Below, in pieces: positions 10,906-21,936 of a DNA stretch of 64,000 bases (position 1 is its first letter; the number at the start of each line of letters is the position of its first letter). A program made the translations under genes and the position numbers. The stretch comes from Coix lacryma-jobi var. lacryma-jobi (taxonomy: Eukaryota > Streptophyta > Magnoliopsida > Poales > Poaceae), in contig CM019830.1 in NCBI GenBank assembly GCA_009763385.1, positions 95,668,649 through 95,732,648 of the forward strand, given 5' to 3'. The notes beneath the pieces are model-generated. The model was given only the letters and a program-made list of their open reading frames with translations, had not been told where the DNA came from and did not search any database.

Positions 10906-13372
10906 TGAATGGACCTAAGGTGTCACCTAGAGGGGGGTGAATAGGCTTTTCTGAAAATTTACAACTTATAAAGCGGAAGCAATTAGTATGTGAGTTTCCA
11001 ATTATGGAAACTCCAATCGGAGTAAAACAACCCCTTAAGAGACAAACACAAAGTATATGTCAAGTATTTAGTACACCTAGAAGTAACACCCTGCACCACA
11101 AAGATTAGATCAAGCGATAAACAAATTGGGCGCAGTCAACAAATACCGGACATGTCCGGTATCAATACCGGACAAGTCCGGTATGGACGGGTTGAGCAGG
11201 ACTGCTCCTTTTCTTCTCCAATTTCTCACACAACCTGCAATCACTATGTATGATGTATATATAGAACTGATTGCTTGCAAAACAACTAGCACAACGAAGA
11301 ATAACAAATAGCCGAAAGTAAGCACAAAGGAATGACACGGTATTTGTTTCACCGAAGTTCGGCACCCCCTCGGGTCCTACTCTTCGTTGAGCCGGCTGCG
11401 AGCTACCACAAAGGTGGGCTCTAGAGGACACCACGGGTCACTCTAGCCGCGGTCTATTTCACCCGCAATGCTCCTTCCACTAGTTGATCTCTTTTGAGGA
11501 GAGATCGAACCTTTACAAACTTTCCGAGGCACTTCACAAATCTCTTGGGTGCTCAACGGCGACGCCTAACCGTCTAGGACCGTAGAGTCCAAGAGTAACG
11601 AATGCGCACAACAAGATCGACGATTTGCACAAGTGCTCAAGAGGTGGCTTGCTCTCTAATTTTGAATCTCTCAACCCACAAATGGATTTGGCAATTAGAG
11701 GACAATCACTCACTAAGAGAGGGTTGGAAAGTGTTTTGAAAGGCTTAGAATGAGTGTGGGAACCAGTAGAATCAGCAGCCTCCAAAGGTGGAGGCTTGGG
11801 GGTATTTATAAGCCCACATTCGAAACTAGCCGTTTGCTAGCCGTTGGCTGAGTCAGCTCATACCGGACATGTCCGGTATGCATACCGGACATGTCCGGTA
11901 TGACTTTGCTACGAGAGAAAACACACTGAACAGGCCAACTTTTCAGCTTCCCGAGAGATCCCGGTAGTACCGACCACAAGGTCGGTAGTACCGCTAGTTA
12001 TAAAGGAGTTTTCGCAACCTCTCTGAGTTGGACCAATTTTGCCTACCGGTAGTACCGCTATAACCCCGTAGTACCGGTCAGTAGTACCGACCCAAGGGGC
12101 GTAGTACCGCCCATCGCAAAGATACTGTTAGCCACCGATCCGCAAATACCGAACATGTCCGGTATGCATACCGGACATGTCCGGTATGACTTCACTGCGC
12201 GAGAAATACCCTTAACCAACCATCTTTTCAAACCCCTAAAAGGATCTCAGTAGTACCGACCACCAGGTCGGTAGTACCGACAGTTAAATGGGGGTTTTGC
12301 AACCTCTCTGTGTTGGGCCAAAATATGCCTACCGGTAGTACCGCTATAACTCCGGTAGTACCTATCGGTAGTACCGACGTAAGGGTCGGTAGTACCGCCC
12401 ATGCACAGGCTGCGAGAGAGACTCCGCAAATACCGGACATGTCCGATATGCATACCGGTCCGGTATGGACTCCTTTCACCAGGTTTATCACTAGGCCTGA
12501 AGGATGGCCGCACTGCTGTGGGCTCATACCGGACATGTCCGGTATGCATACCGGACATGTCCGGTATGGACAGACAGTGCAGCACTTAGCTGAAAGTTAG
12601 CTCTAGCTCTCTCATGTCTCACGTAGGTTGGTTTGAGCACTTATGAAGAATCATCTACTATATGTTGCATCCTTCTTAATAGTACGGCTTTCCTATTTAC
12701 TCAAGATAAATTGAAAAACAAGATTTAAACCTCTTGAGTTGATTTCCATTTGAACCAAAGCCGTTTGACTTCATTTTCCATATTGAGAGGAATGGTTGTC
12801 ATGTTTAGAAGTAGATATCCCTCGAGCATAGCCATCTTGAACATGTGACTTGACTCCATGCAAGTGATATAATGAAGTTCCAAATGTGCCAAGTCACTCC
12901 AATCAATATTGTTGCTAGGATGTTGATTCTCCACTAGATGTGATCTTCAAGCTTGATTGATCCTTCGACTAAATGCAAGTACTTTCTTCTTCACTCTAGC
13001 TAGGTTCTTCGGCCGCCAAGCCGTCGCTTGCCCTTCACCCTTGCTTAGTACCTCAAAGACTCTTTCCTTGCTATCTTCACCATTTCAAGCCATTCAACCA
13101 TGCTTCATTTTGAATCCTTTCTTAGCAATCATAAAAGCACTATGATTATCCCACAATTCGATAACCCTTTATATCAATATCATTCGCATTGTTGTTTTGT
13201 GCTTGTGACACGATCTTCATACAACAATCCATCATTTTGGCTTTGCATTACATTTCAAGTACATAGTGAGATAATCATCTCCCTGTGTCACACTTAGCAA
13301 ACATATTAGATCTTTAATCAACATTGTCATCAAATCATCCAAAATCACACTTAAGTGCAACATGCACTTTCA
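10906..13372 (-). repeat. Right (5') LTR of element A
   Basis: 2467 bp, TG...CA on the minus strand. Six perfect CCGGACATGTCCGG copies start at 11146, 11863, 11885, 12171, 12529 and 12551. Two sites have point changes relative to the other LTR (one CCGGACA became CCGAACA near 12148). It is followed directly by CGTAC at 13373. Confidence 0.9.
11813..11820 (-). promoter_or_regulatory. Putative TATA box of element A right (5') LTR
   Basis: TATAAATA on the minus strand in the same context as the left LTR copy. Being in the 5' LTR, this is the promoter that would drive the element. Confidence 0.55.
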
Positions 13373-16300
13373 CGTACTTTGATGATTTCTTCACGAATTC
13401 TATTTGATTCTATCATCATGTACTCGCAAACATAGAATCCACATAAGTTGGTACCCTGTTTTGTCTCAAAATCCACTGTAGAATGAAAAGATTCATCTCG
13501 TAATAAAGATATGATATATGACATGATATAATAAATATACACGTACATTGACGAAGGTGTAAACTTACCGGTAAATGTGGCTTTATTGTAAGTGATGCCT
13601 TACACTGACTCATATGTTCCCGAGCAATGAAATTTTCCCAAACCCTAATCCGGCCAATGAAACATTAATAGTTGGATCATTATTTAATTAGTATACATAT
13701 ATACAAGCTTAGTCTATACTTTAAGCATGCAAGCTAGGGATCGAAAAAATACCTTTGGAGGATGTCTATCATATCTTGCTTGCGGTTTGCTCAACGAGTC
13801 ATAGATTAACACATTGCTGTGTTGAGATCGATGACCATCAGTATCCAGTGATAAATGTTCATACACATGATTCATATATATATATATTATTAGGGTTAAG
13901 TAAAATAAAATGTGCACATACTTATTATTAACTATATATGTCTCACGCACTTAAAGTTGTATGGGAAGAGAATTCTTTCTCTATCTTTTTGGTTCACGAA
14001 GAACCTCATGAGATTCATACACGACTCATCGCTCCAAGTTGCTGAAGGGTTTGGAGCCTTGAAAACAACATATGGATCAACAAACCCAACAGAATTGTCA
14101 TGTTTATCTCTGAGCTGAGTCATCTGATACCTGCAAAATATCAAGTCGATCCACAAGTATGTGTGTAAGAATACTACGTACTATATACACATACTAGAGA
14201 GTTCAATGAAAACTATAAAAGAAACACTTACAAACAATAGCAGCTAAGGAGCGATTTGTCCAGTGCGTCCATATGACATAGCTGGTGTAATTCCTCCATC
14301 TGGACTAAGATTAGGTCATCACCACCGAAGTAGTGATGGTTCCGAATTCGAACAGAAATCCAATTGACATCACCGTCTTTAGAAGCCTCCATGCACCATT
14401 TGTTGATTGCAAACATCTGCGTACCAAGTACATGTAAGTGATTGGGGTTCATTAGACTCCTGCCCGGTGCAAAATTTCTCCTCCATTCATCAACTACTTC
14501 CGCTCGTGGAAACTCTAGCCCAGTAGCAATATTTTGAATCGTGTCGTACGGGAGACCGCTGTCAATGAAAAAAATTTCAATTGAGTCCATCTCAAACAAA
14601 GTGGTCTCTCCAGATTTCCGTTGTACTCTGCCCATGTTTGAACCATACTGATTTTGCACAAATAACAAGGACAAAGGTCTTGATGTTTCCCGGAACTGTG
14701 GAACACTCTTTCCCACTTTTTTCTTGCTGGATTGTTGTTCTTTTGCAGACTTCATTAGAGAGCGTTCATAATCTGATTTTCGCGGAGCCTTTCGGGCTTC
14801 ACGCATCTTGATACCATGTTGGTCCACCCTTTTCCTTAACTCCTGTGGGTTTAACAAGAGAGGCTTCTCCGGGTTTCTCTTTGCTTTAGCAGCGGCCTCA
14901 CATTCATCTAAAAAATTTTGCACATCTTTTTTCATCGAAATTTCTAACTCCTCATCAGTCTTTTCATAAGCTAATTTCTCCTGGGCTTTTTTCCTGATGC
15001 AAGAGCCTTCTTTTTTGGAGGTGGGGCCTTCGGTTCTGTGGCGGTGGACCGCTTCTTAGGGCCGCGCGGTGGAGGAGGGGGTGTTGGAGCCCGCTGTGGA
15101 GGAGATGGTGGGGTCGGTGGCGGTGTTGGAGCCCGCGGTGGAGGTTGTGGCGTTGGAGCCCGCGGTGGAGGAGATGGCGGGCCCAGTGGCGGTGTTGGAG
15201 CTCGCGGTGGAGGTTGTGGCGTTGGAGCCCGCGGTGGAGGAGATGGTGGGGCCGGTGGCGGTGTTGGAGCCCGCGGTGGAGATCTTTGTGCAAGAGATGG
15301 GGTTGAAGTCGTGTCCTCCAACACATATCGTCACGCCCGCCCGCAGCACTATGATGCGCTGGGGAATGACGAACTGGACTATAGTTCCTGCTACGCAAAA
15401 CAACGAATGATGTGAGCATCCAATTAATATATACATATAGGAAGTTAGTGTAATAAAAATTGTTTCTCGTTCACGCGCACTACCTATGGTGAGGATCTTG
15501 ATCAGTACGAGGAGGTTGCGGCGGTGACACTCCAGGAATAATAATGAAGCGCTTGCGCCAGCAAATAAATGTCTTCTTCGCTTCACCTAAAGTCTTCTCC
15601 CCATCTCCCCCTTCGATTTCCAGTGCCACGCTGCCACAACCTGTCTCAACCCTATCCACCGAGACGCTAGCGTATCCGGCTGGCACTGGTTGACCATGGA
15701 TTCTTGGTGTTCTTGTGCGGTCGATAGGGTTTACAACACCGACAACCACCTTTTTCGTGGCATTTCCATCTGGAATGTGCAGCTCACAAGTAGTAAAAGG
15801 TTCTTTAACGTCATCCACGAGGAAGCGTAGCTTGGAGTCATCTTGAATGGTTGGTACTTTCGTGGAGGCGCAGTTGCTTTTCATCTGACCTGGGGGGCTA
15901 ATGTTCGCTTGAGGCTGTTATGATGATGTACCTTGCCCACTCATCATTTGACTAAGTGCCGCTTGCACTTGCCTTTTGATTTCCTCCTGCATCCATTCTT
16001 CACGAGATTTGTCACGCTCTTGTGTTTGAAGAACATACTCCTCCAACTTGTAGAGCCGCTCTGCCTCCTCGTCCTTCTTTCTCTGGCGGCTTCTGTAACT
16101 TTCTCGATCCGCTTCGAAGGAATGCAGCCACGAAACGGCCCCAAAGCCTCTCGTACGCCCACCGTGCTCAGGATTCTCCAATGCGTACATGAGTTCATCC
16201 TTCTCTCTGTTGGGCTTGAACTCGCCAGCCAACACTGCACTTCATGCTTGAACTAGCCTCTGTGCTGCTATTGAAATTTCCAGGCCCCAAGCAAGCTCCC

Positions 16301-17269
16301 CGTCATTAGGGTTTATGGTTCCCCCATGAGCGTAGAACCAATTCTTGGATCGTTCACTCCAATTTCTTCTTATTGTCTCCGGGACTACCCCCTGGCAAGC
16401 ATCTCATGTTCCTGTCTCTCCCACTTTGGAAGGGCAGTCTTATAGCCACCTGATCCTAAATGATGGTGGTATTTCTTCTGAGCTGCATTCTGTTTGTTTA
16501 CTCTCATACGAGCCTCTCGCTCTCTTGTGATCTTTTGTACTGTACAAATTCATCCCAATCTGCCCTTATCTTGACATACGCCTTAGAGTTGAAATCTGGC
16601 GTCTCGTTCTTCAGCACAAAGTTGTGGTACAATTTCTTCTTCCAGTCCTGAAAAAGTGTGGCCATCTTCTTCATTGTCCACTCCCGAATTCACCTCTGCA
16701 ACTCCTCATCGTTCGTGTCGAACGAGAAATGAGTTTGGATGTCTTCTCAGACTAGCTGCTTGTCAAGATTGGAGACATAACTGATCTCAGGAGCACTTCA
16801 CTTCTCTTTCCATTCATGGGCACTTATCGGAATCCGATCTCTCACAAGGAACCCACAGTGAAAGACATATTTATGTGCATGGGGTCCTAGTGGTTGGCCT
16901 GTAGCCATATCGATTTCGGAGATTACATAACGGCCCTTCAACGGCCTCTTCGGTCCTCGTTTTGGTCTGCTCTGCCCCATCGCAGACGTCAATCCAGAGG
17001 GCTACATATAGGTAAAGACACGAAGAAGAAACCCTAATACAAGTTGAAATAAAACCTAATCAAGTAATAAAGTAAATGTAAACCCTAACACGGCATATTG
17101 TATATATACCTCGCCTGTATTGCCTTCTTCCATCTCAACTTGTTGTTCAAGGGGATTTTCATCGTGCATGGTCATGTCTTCATAATTCAATAAGTATTGA
17201 CTCCCGTCATCGCCGCCGGCGATGATATTCATCATTTCCTCCTCCATGTCCTCATTTGGGTCGGCCATT
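13373..17269 (-). pseudogene. CACTA-1 TNPA-like / Ulp1-protease gene, broken
   Basis: The gene starts with a first exon at 17269 (MADPNEDMEEE, acidic). A second exon near 16980 opens with MGQSRPKRGPKRPLKGRYV. A region typical of plant Ptta/En/Spm transposon proteins follows (15918-16650; block around YALENPEHGGRTRGFG). Next come a domain of unknown function (15480-15884; HIPDGNATKK, FICWRKRF), a Pro/Arg-rich tandem segment (about 15056-15320), a linker region (14228-14935) and a C48/Ulp1-like cysteine protease at the 3' end (13416-14156). Protease landmarks are YDSLSKPQ and GTNLCGFYVCEYM. There are several stops and frameshifts (for example around 16340-16740 and 13810-13850), so it is a pseudogene. 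In CACTA and some MULE elements such Ulp1-like domains are known passengers; their role is unclear. CACTA-2 has a less damaged copy. Confidence 0.75.
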
Positions 17270-17326
17270 TCTGCGAATATTAAAATATATATACAATATG
17301 ATCGAACACTTAGAGGAGCTTTATAC

Positions 17327-17862
17327 ACTTAGGGTTTAGGGTTTAGGGGTTTGGGTTTTATGGGTTTGGGGTTTGGGGTTAGGGGTTTGGGGTTGGGGTT
17401 AGGGTTTGGGGTTTAGGGTTAGGGTTCGGGTTTTAGGTGACATGTAATCGCGAACATTAAAAATAACATATATTCGTAAAGAGGGAATTCAACTTTAAAA
17501 TATGGTTTCGGGTTTCGGGTTAGGGGTTTGGGGTTTGGGGTTTAGGGTTTAGGGGTTTGGTGTTTAGGGGTTTCGGGTTTTGGGGTTCGGGGTTTAGGGG
17601 TTTGGGGTTCGGGGTTTAGGATTTGGGGTTTGGTTTAGGGTTTTAGGTGACATGTAATCGAGAACATTAAAAATAACATATATTCGTAAAGAGACAATTC
17701 AACTTTAAAAATATGGTTTAGGGTTTTGGGTTAGGGGTTTGGGGTTTGGGGTTTAGGGGTTTAGGGGTTTGGGGTTCGGGGTTTAGGGTTTGGGGTTAGG
17801 GTTTGGGGTTTTAGGGTTTTAGGTGACATGTAATTGCGAACATTAAAATAACATATATTCGT
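17327..17862. repeat. Three-unit minisatellite of degenerate TTTAGGG repeats in the CACTA-1 leader
   Basis: Three tracts of TTTAGGG/TTTGGGG/TTCGGGG-like heptamers (about 17327-17430, 17506-17640, 17717-17821) alternate with a conserved spacer of roughly 70-75 bp. The spacer starts GGTGACATGTAAT and contains ATAACATATATTCG; the third copy is shortened. The heptamers resemble the plant telomere repeat but are heavily mutated and point one way. They lie just upstream of the gene's first ATG. Confidence 0.85.
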
Positions 17863-18245
17863 AGAATATTTCTAAGTGTAAATACATGTTTAAACATATC
17901 CAAGTGATTTTCTATGACATTCCAACATGACACATGATTTTCTATGAACACATATTTCTAAGAGTAAATACATGTTTAAACACATCCTTGTCACGTGATT
18001 TACACACCGTGGACGAGAACGACGGCGAACAGCAGCGAGGATGACGACGGTGCGGATGACAGTGGACGACGGGCGAGGTCGGTGGAGCGGTCACCAGGAT
18101 TACAGGTCGACGTGGCCTGTCACTTTTTATCTACATGTGTAAACATATATTTGTTAGGTTAAAAAAACATATATATAATTTTTCTTTTTCTATAAATATA
18201 TCTATTCATATTCATTATCTGTATATATCTATTTCTATAAAAAAA
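17863..18245. other. CACTA-1 leader, no gene
   Basis: A phrase around AAATACATGTTTAAACA occurs twice (near 17880 and 17964), a small direct duplication. A GC-rich patch (18005-18110) follows, then AT-rich sequence. No coding domain is seen. Confidence 0.5.
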
Positions 18246-18525
18246 ATTAAAAAGTTAAATAGAAAATAATATATATAGAAAAAGGAAAAATTGATATATA
18301 TATATATATAGATAATAAATATATATATAGAAAAAAATATATAAATAGATATATATATTTATAGATAATGAATATGATCATATTCATTATCTATAAATAT
18401 ATATCTATTTATATTCATTTTATATATATATTACTTTCTTTTTCTAATATATATTTATTTTCTATATATATATATATCAATTTTATTTTTTCTATATATT
18501 ATTTTCTATTTAACTTTTCATTTCT
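18246..18525. repeat. Long AT-rich inverted repeat, almost no loop
   Basis: The arms meet at 18377/18378 (centre ATGATCAT). Going outward both sides read the same on opposite strands for roughly 130-140 bp, with a few mismatches and small indels, out to AAGTTAAATAGAAAA on the left and its complement on the right. It could extrude as a cruciform or, if transcribed, form a long hairpin. Confidence 0.75.
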
Positions 18526-18529
18526 TTTT

Positions 18530-18612
18530 TTACACTCACACACACTGCACACACACACCACGCACACACACTGCACACACACTGCACACACACAGCACAC
18601 ACACGCACACGG
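18530..18612. repeat. (CA)n-rich microsatellite
   Basis: Runs of ACACAC broken by regularly spaced TGCACAC units, directly after the AT-rich inverted repeat. Confidence 0.8.
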
Positions 18613-19019
18613 CGGCGAGGAGGCTCGACGACGACGGCGCGGAAGTGCTCGACGGCGGCGAGGGAGGCACGGAGGTGCTCGACAGTGCGGACACACGACG
18701 GCGAGGAGGACGAGGGCGAGGACGAGGGAGGCCGAGGGCGCGCCCAGCCGGTGTGGAGGGAGGCTCGACGGCGACGAGGACGGAGGCCGGCTCTCGACGA
18801 GCTCAATGACGGCGCGGAGGTGCTCGACGGCGGCGAAGACGATGTCGTACGGCGCGGAGGGAAGAGGGAGGCCGAGGGCGCAGCGAGGACGACGGCGAGG
18901 TAGGCCGAGGGCGGCGCGGAGCTCGATGGCAAGGACACGGCAGGCGCGAGGGAGCGGCAAGGACGACGGCGATGGAGGCGGAGCGGACGGAGGCGGCGCA
19001 ACTGCGTCGATCTAGGTAA
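18613..19019. other. GC-rich imperfect repeats at the CACTA-1 5' end
   Basis: Repeated phrases such as GAGGTGCTCGACGGCGGCGA and GAGGGAGGCCGAGGGCG. Frames stay open here on both strands because stop codons are rare in this composition; none has a recognisable domain. GC-rich leaders of this kind are common at the 5' end of grass CACTA elements. Confidence 0.55.
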
Positions 19020-19029
19020 GGTTGGAGGA

Positions 19030-19200
19030 CACTGTTCCCTATATACCCGGAGGACCTTTAGTCCTGGGCCGTCTTACGCACCGGGACTAAAGGGTCTTTA
19101 GTCCCGGTGCGTAAGACGTCCCGGGACTAAAGGTTACGTACCGGGACTAAAGGGGTCTTTAGTCCCGGTTGGTGCCACCGCCCGGGACTAAAGGGTCCTT
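19030..19200. repeat. CACTA subterminal repeats at the CACTA-1/CACTA-3 junction
   Basis: At least six units of CCGGGACTAAAGG or its complement, several forming inverted pairs, for example around 19078-19137 (GTGCGTAAGAC phrases). They could belong to either neighbouring element. Confidence 0.8.
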
Positions 19201-19989
19201 TCCCGCCACAATTTTGGGTTTTCAGTATTTTGGGTTTTGTATTAAGTTTCCACTATATAATATGTTGTAATTCTTGTTAATTGCATAGTAAATTGAACAG
19301 TAGGCATAAAATTACTTAAAAATAATGGTTGTATATCCTTTAACCTTATTGTATAGTAGAAAATTTTGTAGCATAAATTCTTTTCTTGTTTTATAATAAC
19401 GAATATAAATGTCAATAACCATTCATATTTTGTTAATGCAAAAATATAATATTCAATTTAAATTTAAAAAATTGTTGGCTTTCAATAGAAATTTATTTTC
19501 ACATCATTTGGACGTTATCTTTTGTTTATAACCTAAAAATCATTGCCCAATTTCGTTCTACGCGACAGATGCAGTAGTTTTAGATTTTTAAATTTAGTTT
19601 TCTTTTTAAATATATCTTAAATCTTTCTAATTGAACAAAAAATTAAATATTTAATATACTTTATTTTAAAAATTAGTATGAGATTCTTTTTCTTTAGTTT
19701 ACAGAAGAAAATGTTAAATTTTAGTATCTTCTTATATGTATTTTGATGATTCACATCTAGAGGAGCACATAAATCAACTATCACTACTACTAAATATATA
19801 TATAAATCCATTATCAAATAAATGATGTCTTAATTAATTAATTATTACATAATATCTTTACAACCCACTATTAAGCGGGCACAACTGCGAACCTCCTCTG
19901 ACAATGTCCCTTGGTTATGATCATTCCTTAACCATGGAGTTTCCTTATTGTTTAACAAAATGCTTGAGTCTTTGTTCACTTTGAATGGC
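19201..19989. other. AT-rich 3' region of CACTA-3, no gene
   Basis: No domain in any frame. The last 120 bp (minus strand) may be the 3' untranslated part of the transposase gene, which ends at a stop near 19987. Confidence 0.5.
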
Positions 19990-20627
19990 GGAATTCAAGC
20001 ATTTCTTTCATAATCACCTGACATGTCTGACTTGTCCTCAATTCCGATAATGTTTCTTTTCCCTGAAAGAACTATGTGGCGCTTTGGCTCGTTGACGATC
20101 GAGTTGTTATCATTTTTTCCCTCTTTTTGGTTTTGTAGACATGTCTTTCACATAGAACACCTGACTCACATCCACGACAAGGATAGATGGTTCATCTTTG
20201 TACCCAATATTATTGAGGTCCACTGATGTCATCTCATACTCCTTGTCGACTGTTACCCCACCTCCGAACCTCCGGTACCGGTCATCTTGACCCATTTACA
20301 CCGGAACAAAGGGACTTTAAAATTAGGTCCGTAGTCTAGTTCCCATATGTCATGTATGCGGCCATAATATGTTTGTTTGTTCCCAATTGGATCCGTGGCA
20401 TCCACGCGTACACCACTATTTGGTTGGTGCTCCTTCCGTCTGGGCTACTAACTGTGTAAAATGTATTCCCATTGATCTCGTACCCTTTGTACGTGCTGAT
20501 ATGCCACGATGGTTGTCTGGCCAACAAATAAAGCTGCTCATCTATGTTGTCATCACCCTGACATTTTTTTAGCAACCAATCGCCGAAGGTTTGCATGTGC
20601 TGACGTGTAATCCAAGATTCACTCTTC
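19990..20627 (-). pseudogene. TNP2-type transposase, C-terminal part (DUF4216-like), separated from its 5' part
   Basis: On the minus strand the frame enters at 20627 with a KSESWITRQHMQTFGDWL block, then YKGYEINGNTFYT (20470-20500). After a frameshift near 20335 comes NFKVPLFRCKWV and then YEMTSVDLNNIGYKDEP with SQVFYVKD. These blocks are typical of the DUF4216 region at the C-terminus of CACTA TNP2 proteins. The 5' part of the same gene lies 25 kb away at 45352-47937; element B and solo LTR D1 were inserted between them. At least one frameshift makes it non-functional. Confidence 0.85.
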
Positions 20628-20632
20628 CCGGG

Positions 20633-21888
20633 TGTAAGTGCAATCAAGCCCTAATTATGGGTTTTGGTGATAATGACCACACGATTGGAGAACTAATGAG
20701 ATTTATCAAGATGACAAGCAGGCTTATGATGAGAAAGGATGGTGCACATGTGTTGGTGGACCCCTCATACTACATTTCATCGGTTTCGGACTCAAAGTGC
20801 TACAACAAGCTTTTTCATATGTATTTGAGTTATAGGATTTTCGTACTATCAAGGGGGAATGCAAATGCATCGCTATGGTTGAATGATATGTGCTCAAAAC
20901 CAACTCTAGCCATCCTTGCTTTTAACCAAAGATAGTTGCACACAAAATTCTGATCTTTTGTCTGTCTGGTAGGCGCGGCAGTGCCGGGCCGCAGCACTAC
21001 CGGGCAAAGGCCGACACTACCGCGACTTGTTTCAACCATTGGATGGCAGAGGGTTTTTACTCCACTCTCCTGCCACCCCAACGGTCACCCACGACCATAA
21101 CTCTTCTCCTACCTCCAGACAAGGCTACCTCTCCCCATTGAAGGCTCCCAAGCTCTCTCTCACCAAATCTTTGATTCTCATTGATTCCAGGTGAGTTAGA
21201 GCCTCAAACCTTCACCAAAGAGAAGCCCTAGCTGAGATCTACTGCCTAGAGCACTTGATTTGAGCCATAGCCGGTGGATTTGCTTCTATTACTCTTGGGT
21301 TCTTGGAACCCTAGTCGGCTAGGCGTCGCCCTTGAGCTAGCCAACTTGTGTGGCGGCCTTGGGAGGTTTGTAATCACTTGTGCAGCTAGTATTATTACCC
21401 CTCGTCTCGAGGATTTGGTTCCTTGACTTGAGAACGAGGAAGAGTTGCAAAGCTCATGACCTAAGTGGTCAACCTCAACAACGTGGAGGTAGGCAAGCTT
21501 TGGTGGCGAGCTGAACCACAGGATAAATTACTTGTCTCTTGTGCTTACTTGCATTTATTCAACATACTTGTGAGCTTGTGATAGATTCTAGGGTTTGGCC
21601 CCGATCTACTTCATACACCATATTTGGCTTGGTTGAGTTGGTTCTGCTGGTTCAGGAAACCTAGAGTAACATTTCCATTCATATAGATTTGGTTTCTTGT
21701 GGCTGGATTTCGAATTGCAGGCTCGGGCAGTATTCTGCGCGGCAGTACCGGGCTAAGGCCGGCAATGCCGGGGAGCGGCAGTGCTGAGCTCAGGGCGGTA
21801 GTGCCGGGCCTCACTAATTAAGTTTTGAGCTGTGATTTTTGACAGGCCTATTCACCCCCCCCCCCTCTAGGCCACACAGGTCCTTACA
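20633..21888 (+). repeat. 5' LTR of element B
   Basis: 1256 bp. Near its end it has a C-run before CTCTAGGCC, a layout typical of SIRE LTRs. CGGCAGTGCCG is perfect at 20976 and several other copies are mutated (near 21001, 21020, 21741-21805). The TATA-like TATTTATT of the 3' LTR reads TTTTTACT here (21053-21060). Confidence 0.95.
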
Positions 21889-21890
21889 AG

Positions 21891-21903
21891 TGGTATCAAA
21901 GCC
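21891..21903 (+). other. Primer-binding site of element B (tRNA-iMet)
   Basis: TGGTATCAAAGCC lies two bases after the 5' LTR. It differs by one base from the canonical TGGTATCAGAGC complement of initiator tRNA-Met. Confidence 0.9.
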
Positions 21904-21936
21904 TGGTCTCTCAACAGCACTTCACCGTGCGAGAGA

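Larger units (their letters stand above)
977..13372 (-). mobile_element. Element A: rearranged SIRE/Maximus-type Copia retrotransposon lacking pol
   Basis: Both LTRs begin (minus strand) TGAAAGTGCA and end in CA. The primer-binding site beside the right LTR matches initiator tRNA-Met. CGTAC flanks the element at 972-976 and 13373-13377, and CACTA-2 shows the unoccupied site near 54012 (as CGTAT). Inside are a broken gag, 2.8 kb of non-coding sequence and an intact envelope-like ORF. No protease, integrase, reverse transcriptase or RNase H motif is visible. A 478-bp piece of CACTA-1 (3431-3908) lies between the left LTR and the internal region, so the 3' end of the internal domain is missing and the element is rearranged. 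The two LTRs are nearly identical, which points to recent activity or recent duplication. Confidence 0.85.
188..19029 (-). mobile_element. CACTA-1: En/Spm-type transposon split by element A
   Basis: The left end starts with the terminal sequence CACTACAACAG, followed by GGGACTAAAGG-type subterminal repeats. The same left end occurs at 53278, which fixes the family. The left arm is 188-976 and the right arm 13373-19029; the 12.4 kb between them is inserted SIRE element A. The gene is on the minus strand, with its start near 17269 and its 3' end towards 188. The right terminus is not clean: GC-rich leader runs to about 19019 and is followed at once by another set of subterminal repeats (19030-19200). 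Those repeats may end this element, begin CACTA-3, or be internal to one large composite. Confidence 0.75.

Noticed and set aside
15038..15415. Gly-rich plus-strand proteins opposite 15056-15300 (and 55718-56062)
   Set aside because: They are shadows of the Pro/Arg-rich repeat of the minus-strand CACTA gene.
17327..17862. A true chromosome end or telomere
   Set aside because: The heptamers are heavily degenerate, broken by unique spacers and flanked on both sides by transposon sequence.
18368..19015. 215-codon plus-strand frame and two long minus-strand frames
   Set aside because: They span an AT hairpin, a CA repeat and GC-rich repeats. Open frames on both strands here reflect composition.
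21891..21903. tRNA gene
   Set aside because: Only 12-18 bases match tRNA 3' ends at each primer site; no cloverleaf is present at 21891, 10891 or 31857.
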